Positions 45,781 through 57,390 of a DNA stretch of 64,000 bases are shown here, one piece after another. Within the stretch, counting starts at the first letter, position 1; the number at the start of each line of letters is the position of its first letter. Source of the DNA: Cheiracanthium punctorium (taxonomy: Eukaryota > Arthropoda > Arachnida > Araneae > Cheiracanthiidae); assembly GCA_038373885.1 (NCBI GenBank), contig JAWZYV010012516.1, forward strand, positions 124,001 through 188,000, read 5' to 3'. Position numbers and translations under genes: made by a program. The notes beneath the pieces are model-generated. The model did not search any database, was not told where the DNA came from, and saw only the letters and a program-made list of their open reading frames with translations.

Positions 45781-46256
45781 CTAGCTGACTTGCAAATAAG
45801 ATAGTGAAACATATCCGTGGAATAGATTTGATTTCTATAAAAATAGTTGCGGGTGACATAGCTCCGCGAGAATCCTTTACTTTTTAGCACGTCCTTTCCC
45901 GTAAAAAAATTGTCACGATTCATTTTAACAAAACTGACATCTGCTGAAAAATGGAAGAATGCGAGAACAACTGGATAGATTGCCCAATGCTGAAAAAAGG
46001 GCAGCCGTTGCCATCGCTCGACTTAACTACCAGCAAGATGGCGGACGATCGAAACGTGTGCCACAGATCTAGAGACCCTTTTTTTGACGACAGCTGGCTT
46101 TGCGCGAGCACAGCCAGCTGTCGTCAAAAAAAGGGTCTCTAGATCTGTGGCACGCGATGAGCGTTTCGATCGTCCGCCATCTTGCTGGTTGTTAAGTCGA
46201 GCGATGGCAACGGCTGCCCTTTTTTCAGCATTGGGAAAGGGTTGCGCCTCAAAGGG
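45781..46256. mobile_element. TTAA-bounded element with a perfect-class hairpin
   Basis: Lies between TTAA 45777-45780 and TTAA 46257-46260. The right end, inverted, is CCCTTTGAGGCGCAACCC, a piggyBac-like terminus; the left end does not match it, so that boundary is tentative. It contains the foldback described next and shares 200 bp with 39484-39749. Overlapping 63-codon ORFs on both strands simply mirror the palindrome. Confidence 0.55.
45983..46235. repeat. Foldback palindrome, arms about 117 bp, 12-base loop
   Basis: 45983-46099 is the inverse of 46112-46235 with very few mismatches and one 7-base insertion (gcgatga) in the right arm. The loop is 46100-46111. The arms are GC-richer than the surroundings and include aagatggcgg and gatctagagaccc. 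Near-perfect pairing means a recent origin or active arm homogenisation. Confidence 0.92.
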
Positions 46257-46269
46257 TTAAGTGATGTCA

Positions 46270-47130
46270 CAAAAACCGCCCCAGGCGGCCATTAATCCGT
46301 CGCCACGGCTTTTCTGCGAGCGAACACGTCGCATGAAGTCGTAAAGCGACAGCGTGACCAAATGTGCAATGTGCATGTATGTTGTGACATCCCAATGCTA
46401 ATGGGAATTGATTTACGAATGAAATAGTGTAGGGTAAAGTTATTTCTCAGATACCAAGCCTTTTGTCGAAGAATCAACGTCAGGATTGTTCTAAGTACAG
46501 CTACTCACAAAGTTTTAGAGCCATGACTGGAAGCAACGACAGGCACACGAAAGAAATGTCTGCCATCATATCTATATGCAAATAGGACAAAAACCTAACA
46601 AAAAAGTTTTAACTGATATTTCACACATTCTTAGAAAAAAAAACCTACTAGTTTTACAAGATTTTTAGAATTTTCTTTCAAATTATATTATGAATCAAGG
46701 TTTTTCAAACTCAGGATCGCAACACCGCAAGGTATTGCCAAAACAGCAACTGGAAAATTTGACAAGTAATATCCTCTTCCTCGCGGTAAGAGGCCTGCTG
46801 AGTTAGTTTTCAAAATTGAAATGTCCCCCCACTGTGTATAAATTTTTCGCTTCGCACTCTGTTCCTAATAATGCGACACATTATCTGCAGCATGTAAGTC
46901 AACACCTCACATGAATGAATAAATCATAACTTCACTGTAGCGTATTATATATTCCATTCTGCAAATTTATTAGTTCTATCAATCTTTCCTAAGCAAAAAT
47001 CTTGAAGGATAAAAAATTTCACACTAATCCTGTAGTAATTCATCTTGTTCTAATTTGTTATTCCTACCCAATGATACCGAAGTTAGATAAGGGATGAATT
47101 TAAAACATTGTTTAATGCAGCAAGCCACTA
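46270..47130. other. No gene identified
   Basis: CpG-richer for the first 80 bases (ccgccccaggcggcc palindrome at 46278-46292), then ordinary AT-rich DNA. Confidence 0.45.
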
Positions 47131-47139
47131 GCTACCGTC

Positions 47140-47500
47140 CTCCCCCCCCCCTTTTATATTTTATTCTTCCCCTTCATCTCCTTTCTCTTTCTCCCTTTCC
47201 TTCCCCTTTTGAAAAAAATAAAATAAAAATAAAAATAAAAATATGATTTTTTAAAAAAAGAAAGCTCACAACCGTTAGGCTACCTAATCAAGCAAAAGTC
47301 ATCAGGTCTACCAGTGGGGCTTATTGAAACCATACAGAGCGTGATGATTTGGGGGGGTAAACTTGGGACTTATTCAGCCGATAAAATGCCCGACCACCCT
47401 TACCAAACGATGATTTATTTAAAAGCGGGGAGGGGGGGGATACTGGAATACCCTCTCGTAGTTGCCTCTTTAAAAGACCCCCCTCTGTCGATTTAAGAGA
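47140..47500. repeat. Low-complexity C/T, AAAAT and G-tract block
   Basis: A C run, CT-rich tract and (AAAAT)n at 47141-47252, then G-runs at 47350 and 47430. The latter segment may be a degraded MITE, but no ends could be matched. Confidence 0.5.
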
Positions 47501-47529
47501 TTTTTCGGACTTGTGGGTCCATTTTCGAC

Positions 47530-47760
47530 GGTTTGAAAAGGCGGGGCGTGCACATTATGGTCAGTGACGTCAGTTAATAAGTCATTTTTGTAAGATTACT
47601 TCAGCTTGGTTGCGCCCGCGCAGCTGTGGAGGGCAGATCAGTCAAACACAGCCTTCGAAAAATTTGAAATCGTGATTTGAGTAATGCGAGACTGCGCTGC
47701 CTCGCTTTGCGATATTAATGGGCAGGCGTCAGGTGCATGCTTAGAAGGTGTTGAAATATA
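47530..47760. promoter_or_regulatory. CpG-rich patch with a full CRE
   Basis: TGACGTCA (47565-47572) is a perfect cAMP-response element. A GC-box-like ggcggggcgtg lies at 47540-47550, and CpG-dense tgcgcccgcgcag and gactgcgctgcctcgc follow. Promoter-like, but no adjoining exon was identified on either strand. Confidence 0.4.
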
Positions 47761-47769
47761 AGCATATAT

Positions 47770-50700
47770 TCACCTACGGTAAAAATAAATGGTTATTTAA
47801 GGGAAAGTTTTGCATTTTGCCCATTTTTTAACATTATGGTTTAAATTTTTAAAGAGCTTAAAAGTTTTTTTTTTTTTTCCCCTAAAACTCAGTCTCTTTT
47901 TTTTCCGCTGGAATTAAAACAATAATTGGACAATTTTTTGTGAATTCTTTAGACTTTCTTGGATTTTTTACATTGAATTCCTTAATCATTTTTCATATTT
48001 TCAATAAGTAAAGCCAATCGAAAGAGCTTAAAAACTTCAACGGTTTGTTTGAATTATTTTTTTCCGTTTAATTGTTACGTTTCAAATTTTTTACTGCAAA
48101 ATTTTCTGCTCGTTTGAATTTAAATAGTTAGTTCCCTTTAAAGATATAAAAAAAATATTAAATACACTTATATATTTCATTATTAAATGCACTTAATTTT
48201 AATATCAGTTGTTTAGTGTTAATGGACTTTTGATGTAGTTTATAAAAATATCATTGCATCTTTTTTTCTAGAACACTATCTACAGTCACATTCGCATTCA
48301 TTTTATAAAGGAATGACACTTTTCTAATAATCTGCTTTGCACGATTTTATGACCTGAGATTCACTATAGGATAATAGAAACAATGCGATATTGAATAATT
48401 AAAGAACATCTATGTCCATAAATAGTGAAAAAATTTCATTAATATTTATTCGCTTCACTTTTTGAAAATAAATAAACAAATAAATCCGAACTAAGAAAGG
48501 TCTTGTGCTTTGAATGATGTGCAGACAAAACAGAAGCATCGTTCTACTAAGGCAAAGATTCACCATTTTATATGCAGTTAATTTTCGTCTTGGAGAGAAA
48601 GAGTCATCTACGTGTTAAAAACAGACCGTATCAGAACAGGGAATAGTTCTGTGGGATCCTAATTTTCCGTCTTTTTTTCTGATATTTTAATGCATACGAG
48701 CAATAATAAGGAATAAATATTCATTTCCAGTAGTATATATGTTACGAACCACTGGAAAATATTTAAAAAGTATTTTAAATTTTTAGCTGACGCCTAAAAT
48801 ATTAATTGTGTTATACTTTTAAAAAATGAAAGCCTAAATATAACCATAACATTTAAAAAATAGATTATAGTTTTTAAAAGTATTAATTATGAATTTTTAA
48901 ACCATACCTCAAAACACAAAAAATAAGAGAACATAAAAAGTAAAATTTACTTTTATTTAAATATTTTCAAAACGCCACAAAATAAATTTTGGTACCATTC
49001 AGACAAGTTACTTCGACAATAAGGTCTAGGCGGCTAGTAATAAATACTTCGATAAACCTTTAAAACCTTTAAATTATATAAAAGACGATAAAAAGATTAA
49101 ACCAAAAATATAGATTTTAAAAGCTTATTTTTGACGCCACAATTTGAGATATCACTTCTCTTTTTTTATTTGGAGGGGGGTGGGGGGTGGAGCGGGGGAG
49201 TTAGAAGAATTAACACAAACAATGAAGCTCGGTTACGATGTAAAAAGTAGAGTACTGAAGAAATTTATTAATCTAGGAGTAAGTTTTTAAAAATTTGTGC
49301 GATAATATACTGTAAGAGAGGGCAAGTAGGACTGGTGTGCTAGTTTTCCTGCTTAGTGACTGTCCTAACGGAAAAGCAACTTTGCCGGCAAAGAGAGAGG
49401 AAATACAAAGTGCTTTTACGTTTGATTGTGAAAATCTTGAAGTTATACTTCCGTAAAAAACTTGAAAAGTACTGTTTCTGATAGATTTCATACTATTGTC
49501 TTTTGAGTAAGCGGTTTACCAAAGATTTCTTGTAAGAACCATGAAGACTTCATGGTAAGCACAGGCTTCTTTTATAAAGGAAATGAAAATCCAAACAACC
49601 GTGATTGTTTACTAAATTGCTTAATAGTTTATCGTCACATTTTTTATTGAAAACTGATTTCACATACGCATTTATAAACACTTTTCCTTACAAAGTATTT
49701 TCACCAGAAAGAGTTACAGAATAATATGCTGGAAATGTTTTTAAGAATGTCGAAAAAATAAGTTAGTTTGGAAAACTCACTGTACTATTAGTTGGTCGAT
49801 ACAGGGGAGGGGGGGGGGGGATAAGGCAAATATAAAATTCTGAGCTTCTTTGTTTGCATACAATAGTGAATTTCAATGAATTAACCAGAAATTTCCATTT
49901 CAAACAATTATTAAAATTCCTACCAATTTAAAATAATTTATATTTTACAATAGTATAAAGTCAAACAATCTTGACAATCTTGACGTATAAATGCAAAATT
50001 TAAAAACAGAGTTCTAATAAATGTGTGTTCTTTTAGGCATGAATTTTTGCTTTCTGACGATATTTCTAATTAAAAGGAGAATACAAGTAGGAATGCTATT
50101 AACTTTATTTATTTTATTCTTTCAAAGTAAAAATTAGGATTCAGAAGTATCCGTTTAAACAATTTTTCAGTCTTTTGAAAAAAAAAAATTTTTTTTTGAA
50201 AATTAAAGATAAATTCTGTGGTAACAAAAAGATTCGCTCTCTTTACTTTTATAATTTTTTCTTAAAAGTTTCCCCCCCCCCCCCCCATGAAAGAATTTTT
50301 ACTGCTTAAAATATTAATCGGAATAAAAAGTATTTTGTTAGTGAAGCAAGAGTCACAACTTCAATTAATGGTCGTTGACAGTGAGTGAATTTAAAAAGTG
50401 ATTCATCATTTGATTTAAGGTAGCACCTGAGCAGACGTGACTTATCTCTAGTGCTATGAAAGAAGAATTTCTCAAGAAAATTTCGATTGATACGTTGAAT
50501 AACCTTTTATGCGGTTGTAAGTTTTCTATTGCATATCTTCATTAAATCAATTTAAATTTTGTTAAGCAAGGGGGATTTTTTTTTCAACTAAAGTTGTTTA
50601 TCGATTGAACAGATTTGTCTTTGGAGCTAAGGGATATGATAAAAGTGCGCCTTTCTTTCTTCGAAGTATGTTTTACTTAAATTTAATCTATCAAACTCAT

Positions 50701-50940
50701 TTTTTAAAATTATTTCCGTTCACTTATTTTAAGACATTCAAAATTAACGTATTTTCCTGTATTAATTCTGATAGATTATGGAATTAACATAGCAGTCTGT
50801 ATTTAGCTTTGTATACATGAAGTCTTGAATGTACCGTGAATAGTTTTGCCTTGATATTACCAGAAATAGAAAAAAAAAAAACATTTGAGGTTCATGTTCT
50901 TTACTTCTTTACTAATAGCCTTATTTTATTCAAAGCATTC
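47770..50940. other. 3 kb AT-rich intergenic or intronic DNA
   Basis: Nothing supportable except G/C homopolymer tracts at 49177-49198 (ggaggggggtggggggtgg, G4-prone), 49804-49820 and 50271-50286. Small ORFs at 49273-49491 and 50605-50787 lack motifs. Confidence 0.5.
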
Positions 50941-50968
50941 GACAGGCACGCAAATAAACCCAAACCTG

Positions 50969-51014
50969 CGTGTTAAAGTCATGGGTAAGATATCTTGTCG
51001 AAGACTTTAACACG
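50969..51014. repeat. 12-bp perfect hairpin
   Basis: cgtgttaaagtc (50969-50980) pairs with gactttaacacg (51003-51014) over a 22-base loop. Unexplained by neighbouring elements. Confidence 0.75.
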
Positions 51015-51226
51015 TGTTCGGATTATTCCGCAGGTCAAGTGTGGGGAATAAGGCCGTTAGTGTTATTAATTGAAAAAGTTTTCTGGTGTTTCTACAACAA
51101 GGAAGTAAGCTACAGAACAATAATAATAGACCGAAGTCATTGCCTTAGAAGCGATCGTGCCTCCCAATATCTCGCTTCCTCCGTAGAGCAACGAAGAGCC
51201 CCACAAAGGGGCAGATGGTCCCTGTC

Positions 51227-51405
51227 CAAGGGCGTAGCCAAGGGGGGGGTGTTAGGGGGTCATAACCCCCCCCCCCTCATGAGGAATTTTTTGCCATACA
51301 AAATGTATATTCTTCACTACATTATCACACACACGTATACATATATATGAGTTGTAGTAGTCGTAACCCCCCTCCACCCATGAAAAATTTCTGGCTACGC
51401 CTCTG
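51227..51405. mobile_element. hAT MITE with perfect 8-bp TSD
   Basis: 179 bp flanked by identical tccctgtc (51219-51226 and 51406-51413). Ends CAAGGGCGTAGCCAAGG and, inverted, CAGAGGCGTAGCCAGAAAT. Subterminal G/C runs flank an AT-rich centre. The perfect duplication makes it one of the younger insertions. Confidence 0.92.
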
Positions 51406-51889
51406 TCCCTGTCCATTACCTCTCCAGAACCGCAGAATGGACAAGTAGAATCAGTAAAAATGCCCAACAGCATTTCTAAGAACGACTTGACACACCAAAT
51501 TATCTGAACAGTACGCTTGTTCTACTTTATCTTCAAACAATTTGGATATTCGATAAATATTAGGCTTTTGAAATCTTAAAAATGTTCTTGCACGAAGAAA
51601 AAGACATTTTGCATAGTTCTTGAATGAAAAAAATCGTCAACAAATTACGTTAAGTACATTGTGGTCGAGGAAAACCTTTTATCAATGAGTCTTATAACAT
51701 TTTTACTACAGTTAAAACTGCAAAATTTTTAACTTTTTGGTACTTAAGTGATACTAATTTCGATTCTTGGAATTTTTTTTAATTGTTTTTATTTTATAAC
51801 ATTCGGTAAAAACATTAAGCTTGACTTCATGTCTGATATTTTTTCTACTTTCTATTACTTACTAACATGCCTATTGTACTTTTCATTTA

Positions 51890-52080
51890 ACTACGCTACT
51901 TAATTGGGTATTGAGAAAACCGTTTTGATGAATCAATTAAAATTATGGTCATATGACATAAATAATTTGGTTAAAATTATTTGATTAAACATTATTTAAT
52001 TCAAATAAGATTTTTAATTCGACTAAATTATTTGGTTAAAATAACGCAAATCCAATTTCATTCAATTTACATGGCTTCGT
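51890..52080. repeat. TTTGGTTAAA motif island
   Basis: atttggttaaaat occurs near 51965 and 52030, with near-matches (tttgattaaac, ttaattcaaa, ttaattcgac, ttaattggg) between. Loosely like the islands at 12.9, 22.0 and 29.1 kb. Confidence 0.4.
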
Positions 52081-52209
52081 TTTACTTTATATTTGTAGTC
52101 CGTGGAAGGCCCTCATTTAAATTATATTTTTATGATCAAAGTGCATGATTATAAAGAAAGAAACTATATCAAAATCTGTAAAAAAAACAAGCCCTTATTA
52201 CTAATCATA

Positions 52210-52387
52210 CCCCGTTTACTCGCGTAATAGTCTCACTTTTTTCCCAGTTATTCATGGTGAAAGTCTAGGTGCGACTATTATGCAAGGAAAATTTGCGACA
52301 TAATATTGTAATTCTATAGTTATTTTTCTGCTTCAAAATGGAGGTGCAACTATTTTGCGAGGACGACTATTGCGCGAGTAAACACTG
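52210..52387. mobile_element. pogo/Tigger-like MITE, TA target
   Basis: 178 bp flanked by TA on both sides. Left end CCCCGTTTACTCGCGTAATAG; inverted right end CAGTGTTTACTCGCGCAATAG. The interior repeats 'gcgactatt' boxes in both orientations. TA duplication plus a CAGTG-type end fits Tc1/mariner-pogo MITEs. Confidence 0.8.
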
Positions 52388-53095
52388 TATCTCACTCTGC
52401 CTCCCATCCTCCAATCTGCGATTTTCAATCCACCGCAGAAAAGATCGCGGTATCCGCCTGCCGCGCCGTGCAGCTGAAGTTTAGATGTACATTTGCTTAC
52501 TGAGAAGATCCCGAACCTATCCGAGATGGTGGGGGGGGAATTCGACCTCCCAAGATCAAGGAGAAGTGGCCCCGTCGGGAAGATGTGCGAAAACGGATGC
52601 ATAAATTGCATTTCAGATTCGGAATCATTAAAAAGGAACACCGCAAATGCGCACGAAAAAGCGAAAAAAATAAACAGAACATCCCGAAAAATCGGAACCG
52701 AATATTCCGATTCGTGATCATCTCATTAAGCTTCGCGCTAATAGACGGGTTTCCTGGCTAACTAATGAATGCGAGCAGGAAAAAGGAACCCCCCCCCCTC
52801 CCTTACTTTTGCATCTGATTTTAAATAAAATTTATACGAGGCCCTACGCTCGGCGGGGTGGCCCCCGAAACCAGATGCAATAGAGGAAATGCACTGCCGG
52901 TAGGAGGGCCCACTAGAAAACAGCAAGGGCCCGCGTTTTTAGTGGTCAATCCGAGGGGGGTCCGTCCGCATGGTCACGTGGGAAAATGGAAGGAAGGGGG
53001 AGGGTTTTTATTCATTGATAGATTTAGAAATGGAGGGGGGGGGAGAGCTATCTGATGGAATATACACGAAGTAGTGGTTTCTCAGTGGTGTTATG

Positions 53096-53113
53096 TACCG
53101 CAGGGGGCGCCCC
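53096..53113 (+). promoter_or_regulatory. CTCF-like binding motif
   Basis: taccgcagggggcgcccc fits the conserved bilaterian CTCF core (CC..NAG.GGGC). It lies in the GC-rich region. The match is by eye against the known consensus; occupancy is unknown. Confidence 0.45.
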
Positions 53114-53524
53114 ACTCAACACTGCCTCCATAGTTAGCGGTGCATTTATTAGCTGTGTGCCCTTTCTCGGAGCTCTGCGTGAATCCACTGTTGCGATTTT
53201 CGCTGAAATATAGGCTAGGGTATACATGTATATATATATACACAGAGAGAAAGACATATATATGCATATACATGTATGTAATTTTTTTATTTCGTTTAAT
53301 GTACATAGATATAGTGAACTACTCGGTTTCGTACCCCTAAAAAAAAACCACCTGTTTGATGTAGGCAGGGGGTCGAGCGAGGGTTTTTAAGAGCAAGCAT
53401 GTGGTTCCCATGTATCTGAGGGACGATGCTTTTTCTCTGCGATCAGTTAGTTCGTAACTGTAACCGCAGTCAAGAAAAATGAGTGATGTTGATGCATGAG
53501 AGTCGCTGCTGGGTTCAGATAAAC

Positions 53525-53550
53525 AACGCTGTCAGAGAAAAGACAGCGTT
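53525..53550 (+). repeat. 9-bp hairpin followed by T6
   Basis: aacgctgtc / gacagcgtt with loop agagaaaa, followed at once by a T run. Hairpin-plus-T resembles a pol III type end, but no small RNA gene with A/B boxes was found upstream. Confidence 0.5.
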
Positions 53551-53669
53551 TTTTGATGACTCTTTTTTGTTCGTAATCGCTCGTGTTCTCTTATCAGGAT
53601 GTTCTCTTATCCGCTACAGCGTTAGAATTCGGGTTTCGGGGCAGGTGTCCCTGTCTGCTTGATCTCACA

Positions 53670-54970
53670 CATTGTTTCTTTTTCCATACATAATTTATGA
53701 TGACGTTTTGAGATTGTGTTCTTAAATATTGTTCCACTTGCATCGTGTATGACTCATCTTTGAGCAGCCACAAGTAGTATTTCGTTTACTTACAAAATTT
53801 GAATTTCTCAAATGTAGAAAAGTGTTACCTTGAGTTAGTTGTTGTTGTCAGAGTAAATTCTTTTCAGCAGATTCACACCGCACATTTAAAACTAAAGACG
53901 ATTTTTTCCGACTACTTTCGACACTCTGTTAGCGAAAATCATCCAAAACTTTCATCTCAGTAAAACCATATCTATACATAGGTAACATCTTCAGTAGATA
54001 TTTTCAATTTTTTTCCGCTTTTCTGCCTGAATTCTTCATTTGTTTTCCGCATATTTAAAAATCAAGAATGATTACATACGTAGGTCCTTCAAATTTTAGT
54101 TTTTAAAATATTTTTTAAACGTGCTTATCTTGTGATTGAAACGTCACCCTGTTAATAAATTTGCTCCATTTTCAATTAGAAAAAACTATCCAAAAAAAAA
54201 TGTCTTTGAAATGTATTTGCACAAAACTAAGGTCATAACTACAAAGTGTACTCAACGATTTACACTGAAACATTTATCTTACATTTTATAATATTTCATG
54301 AATAAATCAGCTTTAATACAGCTAAAAATACTCTACAAAATTAAACATTATAAACGATTTTGTTTTAAAAAAAAATATTTTATCCTGTCAATGTAGTCAT
54401 CAAAAGCACTGAAAAACAAGCAAAGAAACAAATCAGTTGATTATCTCGTGAAAACTCGTAAACAAATTGAAGTTGGTTCTCGTTTCATCAAGGCTTTCTT
54501 TTGAAAGCAGTAAAATATTGAGTACTGTGTGTAATTTTGACTTGAATGTTTTGCAAGAAGTAAAATAAATGTAAATAAATAAATATATTTTAACTTAATC
54601 GAAACAAGCGAAGACCTTACAAAATGAGGTTGTACGCACACCTCCAACCTGATTTTTTCAAACGGTATCGAGCCCACGGGTCAGGGACGCTAAAGGATTA
54701 AAATATAGTATATAATTTAAGCTATAATCTAGAGAAGTTACTATCAAAATTATTTTAGAATTTTTAATGTCGGTCATTAAGCAACAGTATATTTATAAAT
54801 TATTCGAAACTCATGAATTAAGAAATAATTTCAATTTCCCACATGTAGATAATTGGCCGTAACAGCATAACAACAACAATAACAAGAAATAATTTCCAAT
54901 ACAATATAGTTGGCACGTGTGCTTACCAAAGAAATAGTCGTTTCGATCCCACTGTTTCTATAAGGCTGGG
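53670..54970. other. AT-rich; possible orphan transposon end
   Basis: At 54680-54701 the sequence gtcagggacgctaaagga runs into TTAA; inverted this is TTAA-TCCTTTAGCGTCCC, like the piggyBac-type ends at 39.7 and 46.3 kb. No partner end found. Confidence 0.4.
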
Positions 54971-55062
54971 CTAAACTCAAAGATCCATGCCAAGAAGCAA
55001 TATAGGCAGCGATGGAGTATCACTCCCAACACGTTTTTACAATAAGCTGATCAAACATTTGG

Positions 55063-55175
55063 GGTAAGTCCCTAGATGTAACGTAAATACGCGTTTGAAC
55101 CCCTTAAAAAGTCCTCCACCCACGACACTGCCTCTATGTAGATACCCTTCGTGAAGGTTTCCCTTAACACAATAC
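55063..55175 (+). mobile_element. SINE body fragment, main family
   Basis: Matches the 3' body of the copies at 41.1 and 45.0 kb: tagatgtaacgtaaatacgc, accccttaaaaagtcctcca, gtagataccctt. The tRNA head is absent or unrecognisable. Confidence 0.7.
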
Positions 55176-55179
55176 AATA

Positions 55180-56260
55180 TATACATGCCATATGTAAACA
55201 AATGTTGTCCGAGTTTTAAAAAAAATCCCAAACGTTTCTTCACAAGCAATCTTAAGCTATCATATAAGTTGTAAACTTCTTCGAAAATTCTCATATTCAG
55301 AGCAGCTTTTATATTTAGAAATGTGTGTAGGTTAAAGATTTTTTTTTCCTTTTTAATATTTCAAAACTTAAGTTTTTAGTTTGTAAAAATGCATAATGTG
55401 ACATATAAAGCGATATTCTGATTTTTTTTTCTGCTATAACATATAGTTTATTGATATTTTAAGCTATTAAGAAGTTTAAAGATTTTTTTAAAAAATAACA
55501 GCTAGTTCACATCAGTAGTTTTTAAAACTTTAAATATATTTAAGTAAGTATAAGTAAACTCACTTTTCTTTCTTTTTATTTCTGGAAACCCATTTGATTA
55601 TCGATAATTTGTAAATAAGAACTATATCTTTCTGTAATATATTTTAAATCAATTCGTTATTTTTTTAAATTGTTAAAATAACTTTTAATAAAAAAACTGT
55701 ACTTAATGAGCTTAAGTGTACTAATTATTTCTCTTAAATTGTGAATCAAACTAGATGAGCTCAAGCTGGCTAAAACAAAAACACAAAGAAAATTCCAAAT
55801 ATTTTAATATTCCTTCTTTTGTTAAAAGAAAAACATTAACTTTATAAAACGGGCTTTAAACAGTTACCTTTGAGAGTAATGCTGCATTAGAATTCTTATA
55901 AATACCCCTGTAAAAGAAGTATTCATTGCATATTCACTATTTTCAATAGAGTGCATGGTTTATTATGTAATATACATGAATAAATTATATATATATATTA
56001 ATAAATAATATATTTCAATAATCGTAATACAAATTTCGTGGAATAGATTCACGATAGAACAAGACAGACGTACAAACCGAATTCAACTATCTTTTAACTT
56101 TCTTGGAAAATGTTAAAAAAAGACAGTGATGTGTCAGTTATCAGTTTATGGTTCCACATAGCCTAAGTTCATTTAATAAATTATGTCACTGATATCTGTT
56201 TACAAATTCGTTGACTCTCCTGTGCATGCCTTTTACGAAACAATTTACTATCGGTTAAGT
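55180..56260. other. AT-rich, nothing identified
   Basis: No supported exon, RNA or bounded repeat. Confidence 0.5.
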
Positions 56261-56268
56261 CTTTCCTA

Positions 56269-56918
56269 CAGTGGAACTTCTCAAATCCAGAATCACTGGA
56301 GGAACTTTACAGATTCCGGATTACAGATATTTACGGAATTTAGAAAAGAAATCTTGTAATATGAATTACAAATTTCGTATTAATCAGCTGAAGTCTCAAA
56401 TCTGGAATCACAGGGAGTTTATCCATTACGGATTACAGACATTTGAGAAACAGAAATCCTGTAATAGGAAGTATAAAAAATCGTAATAATCAGATAGTCT
56501 CAAATGAGAAATCATAACTTTACCCATTCTGGATTACAGAAAATTCCGGATTAGAAATCCGAAATTTTAGATGCCGGATAGAATAAAATTAATTATGAAG
56601 AAACGCAAGAAATAATATTAATTATAAAAAAACATAAATTTCAGGTAAAATTGAAAAAAAAAGACGCTTTTTTAGAATAGAAAAAAAAACTCATTTAATG
56701 AAAAATTATGCACAAACTACAGAAAAATTTCATTTTTTGAACATACCATATAAAATCTGTTCTTTAAATTTCATTTTGAGTTACAAAACTGATTATTATT
56801 TATTAACTTACAGTATAATATCGATTAACTGAGATAACTGACATTAAATTGACGCCGAATATCGTCCGGATTTTAAAAATTCCTCAGTTTGGAAGTCCGA
56901 ATTTGAGAAGTTCTACTG
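56269..56918. mobile_element. pogo/Tigger-like MITE with internal about 118-bp tandem units
   Basis: Left end CAGTGGAACTTCTCAAATCC; inverted right end CAGTAGAACTTCTCAAATTC. The left flank is TA; the right flank is TG (one change from TA). Ends of the type CAGTGGAACcTC..AATC are typical of Tigger MITEs. Inside, three diverged units each start 'gtctcaaat(c/g)' and include 'c(a/c)ttacggattacaga'. It may have been mobilised by a transposase like the relic at 62.7-63.7 kb. Confidence 0.75.
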
Positions 56919-57149
56919 TGAATCATAAAACAGTTGGTTATTTTCAAAAATGTCTCTAAAGTTGTATTTTTTTTTTCTCTTTGCAACAGAAAATTTCGAG
57001 GTTGATTGTGGCACACCAGAGCAGTGCCGTTACCGTCGTAACCATAGATAGTGTTTTCACCGAGAGATACGCCATGGCTTCCGTAGATTTCTGCATCAAG
57101 TCCAGTATAATCTCGAGTTACGTACGCATAATCGGTCGAGTATGAATAT
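56914..57149 (-). other. Open minus-strand frame, unproven coding
   Basis: About 78 codons without stop or ATG, with well-mixed composition (for example DYAYVTRDYTGLDAEIYGSH, then GYDGNGTALVCHNQPRNF). Splice signals on this strand are weak. The plus strand over the same bases also looks exon-like (next entry), and both cannot easily be right. Confidence 0.3.
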
Positions 57150-57390
57150 TTTTTTTTAACCTACTGCGATTCTACCTACAAGGTTATGGGAGTTTTATGA
57201 GTTTTTCATTTCTTTTCTTTTTCTCAGTAATTAATCGAAGCCTTAGAATTCAAATAATTCAATTTACACAAACATAAAATAAAGGCATTTTTATAATGTC
57301 TTCTTACATGAAAATCACAAAATAGAAATCCGATGCGTCAATTTTTTTTTCCTTCCGCAGAGTATTTTAAAGAGCTCCGGAAAGTGAAAG
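56990..57390 (+). CDS. Possible exon pair, Myb/SANT-like fragment
   Basis: Exon 56990-57037 follows a very strong acceptor (11 T, then ctctttgcaacag) and ends at a mediocre donor GTC|GTAACC. Exon 57361-57390 (30 bases) has a strong acceptor ttttttttccttccgcag and a good donor AAG|GTAACA. They join in phase to give VDCGTPEQCRYR-Q-YFKELRKVK. 'TPEQC..R.K.LR' resembles the third helix of Myb/SANT-like DNA-binding domains. Both pieces are tiny and the rest of the domain was not found. Confidence 0.3.

Larger units (their letters stand above)
52390..53660. promoter_or_regulatory. GC- and CpG-rich regulatory-like region
   Basis: The most GC-rich kilobase in the window: ccgcctgccgcgccgtgc at 52457, G and C runs, and aagggcccgcg and ggtcacgtggg (an E-box) near 52927-52982. 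At 53442 gcgatcagttagttcg resembles an arthropod Inr (TCAGTT). ORFs up to 102 codons on both strands (52333-52721) reflect GC content and lack motifs. It could be the 5' end of a gene lying outside or of uncertain structure. Confidence 0.4.

Noticed and set aside
45920..46142. 63-codon ORFs on both strands
   Set aside because: They mirror the foldback palindrome and are not independent evidence of coding.
52333..52721. Overlapping ORFs of 74-102 codons on both strands
   Set aside because: Openness on both strands reflects GC content in a CpG-rich region; no motifs or splice structure.
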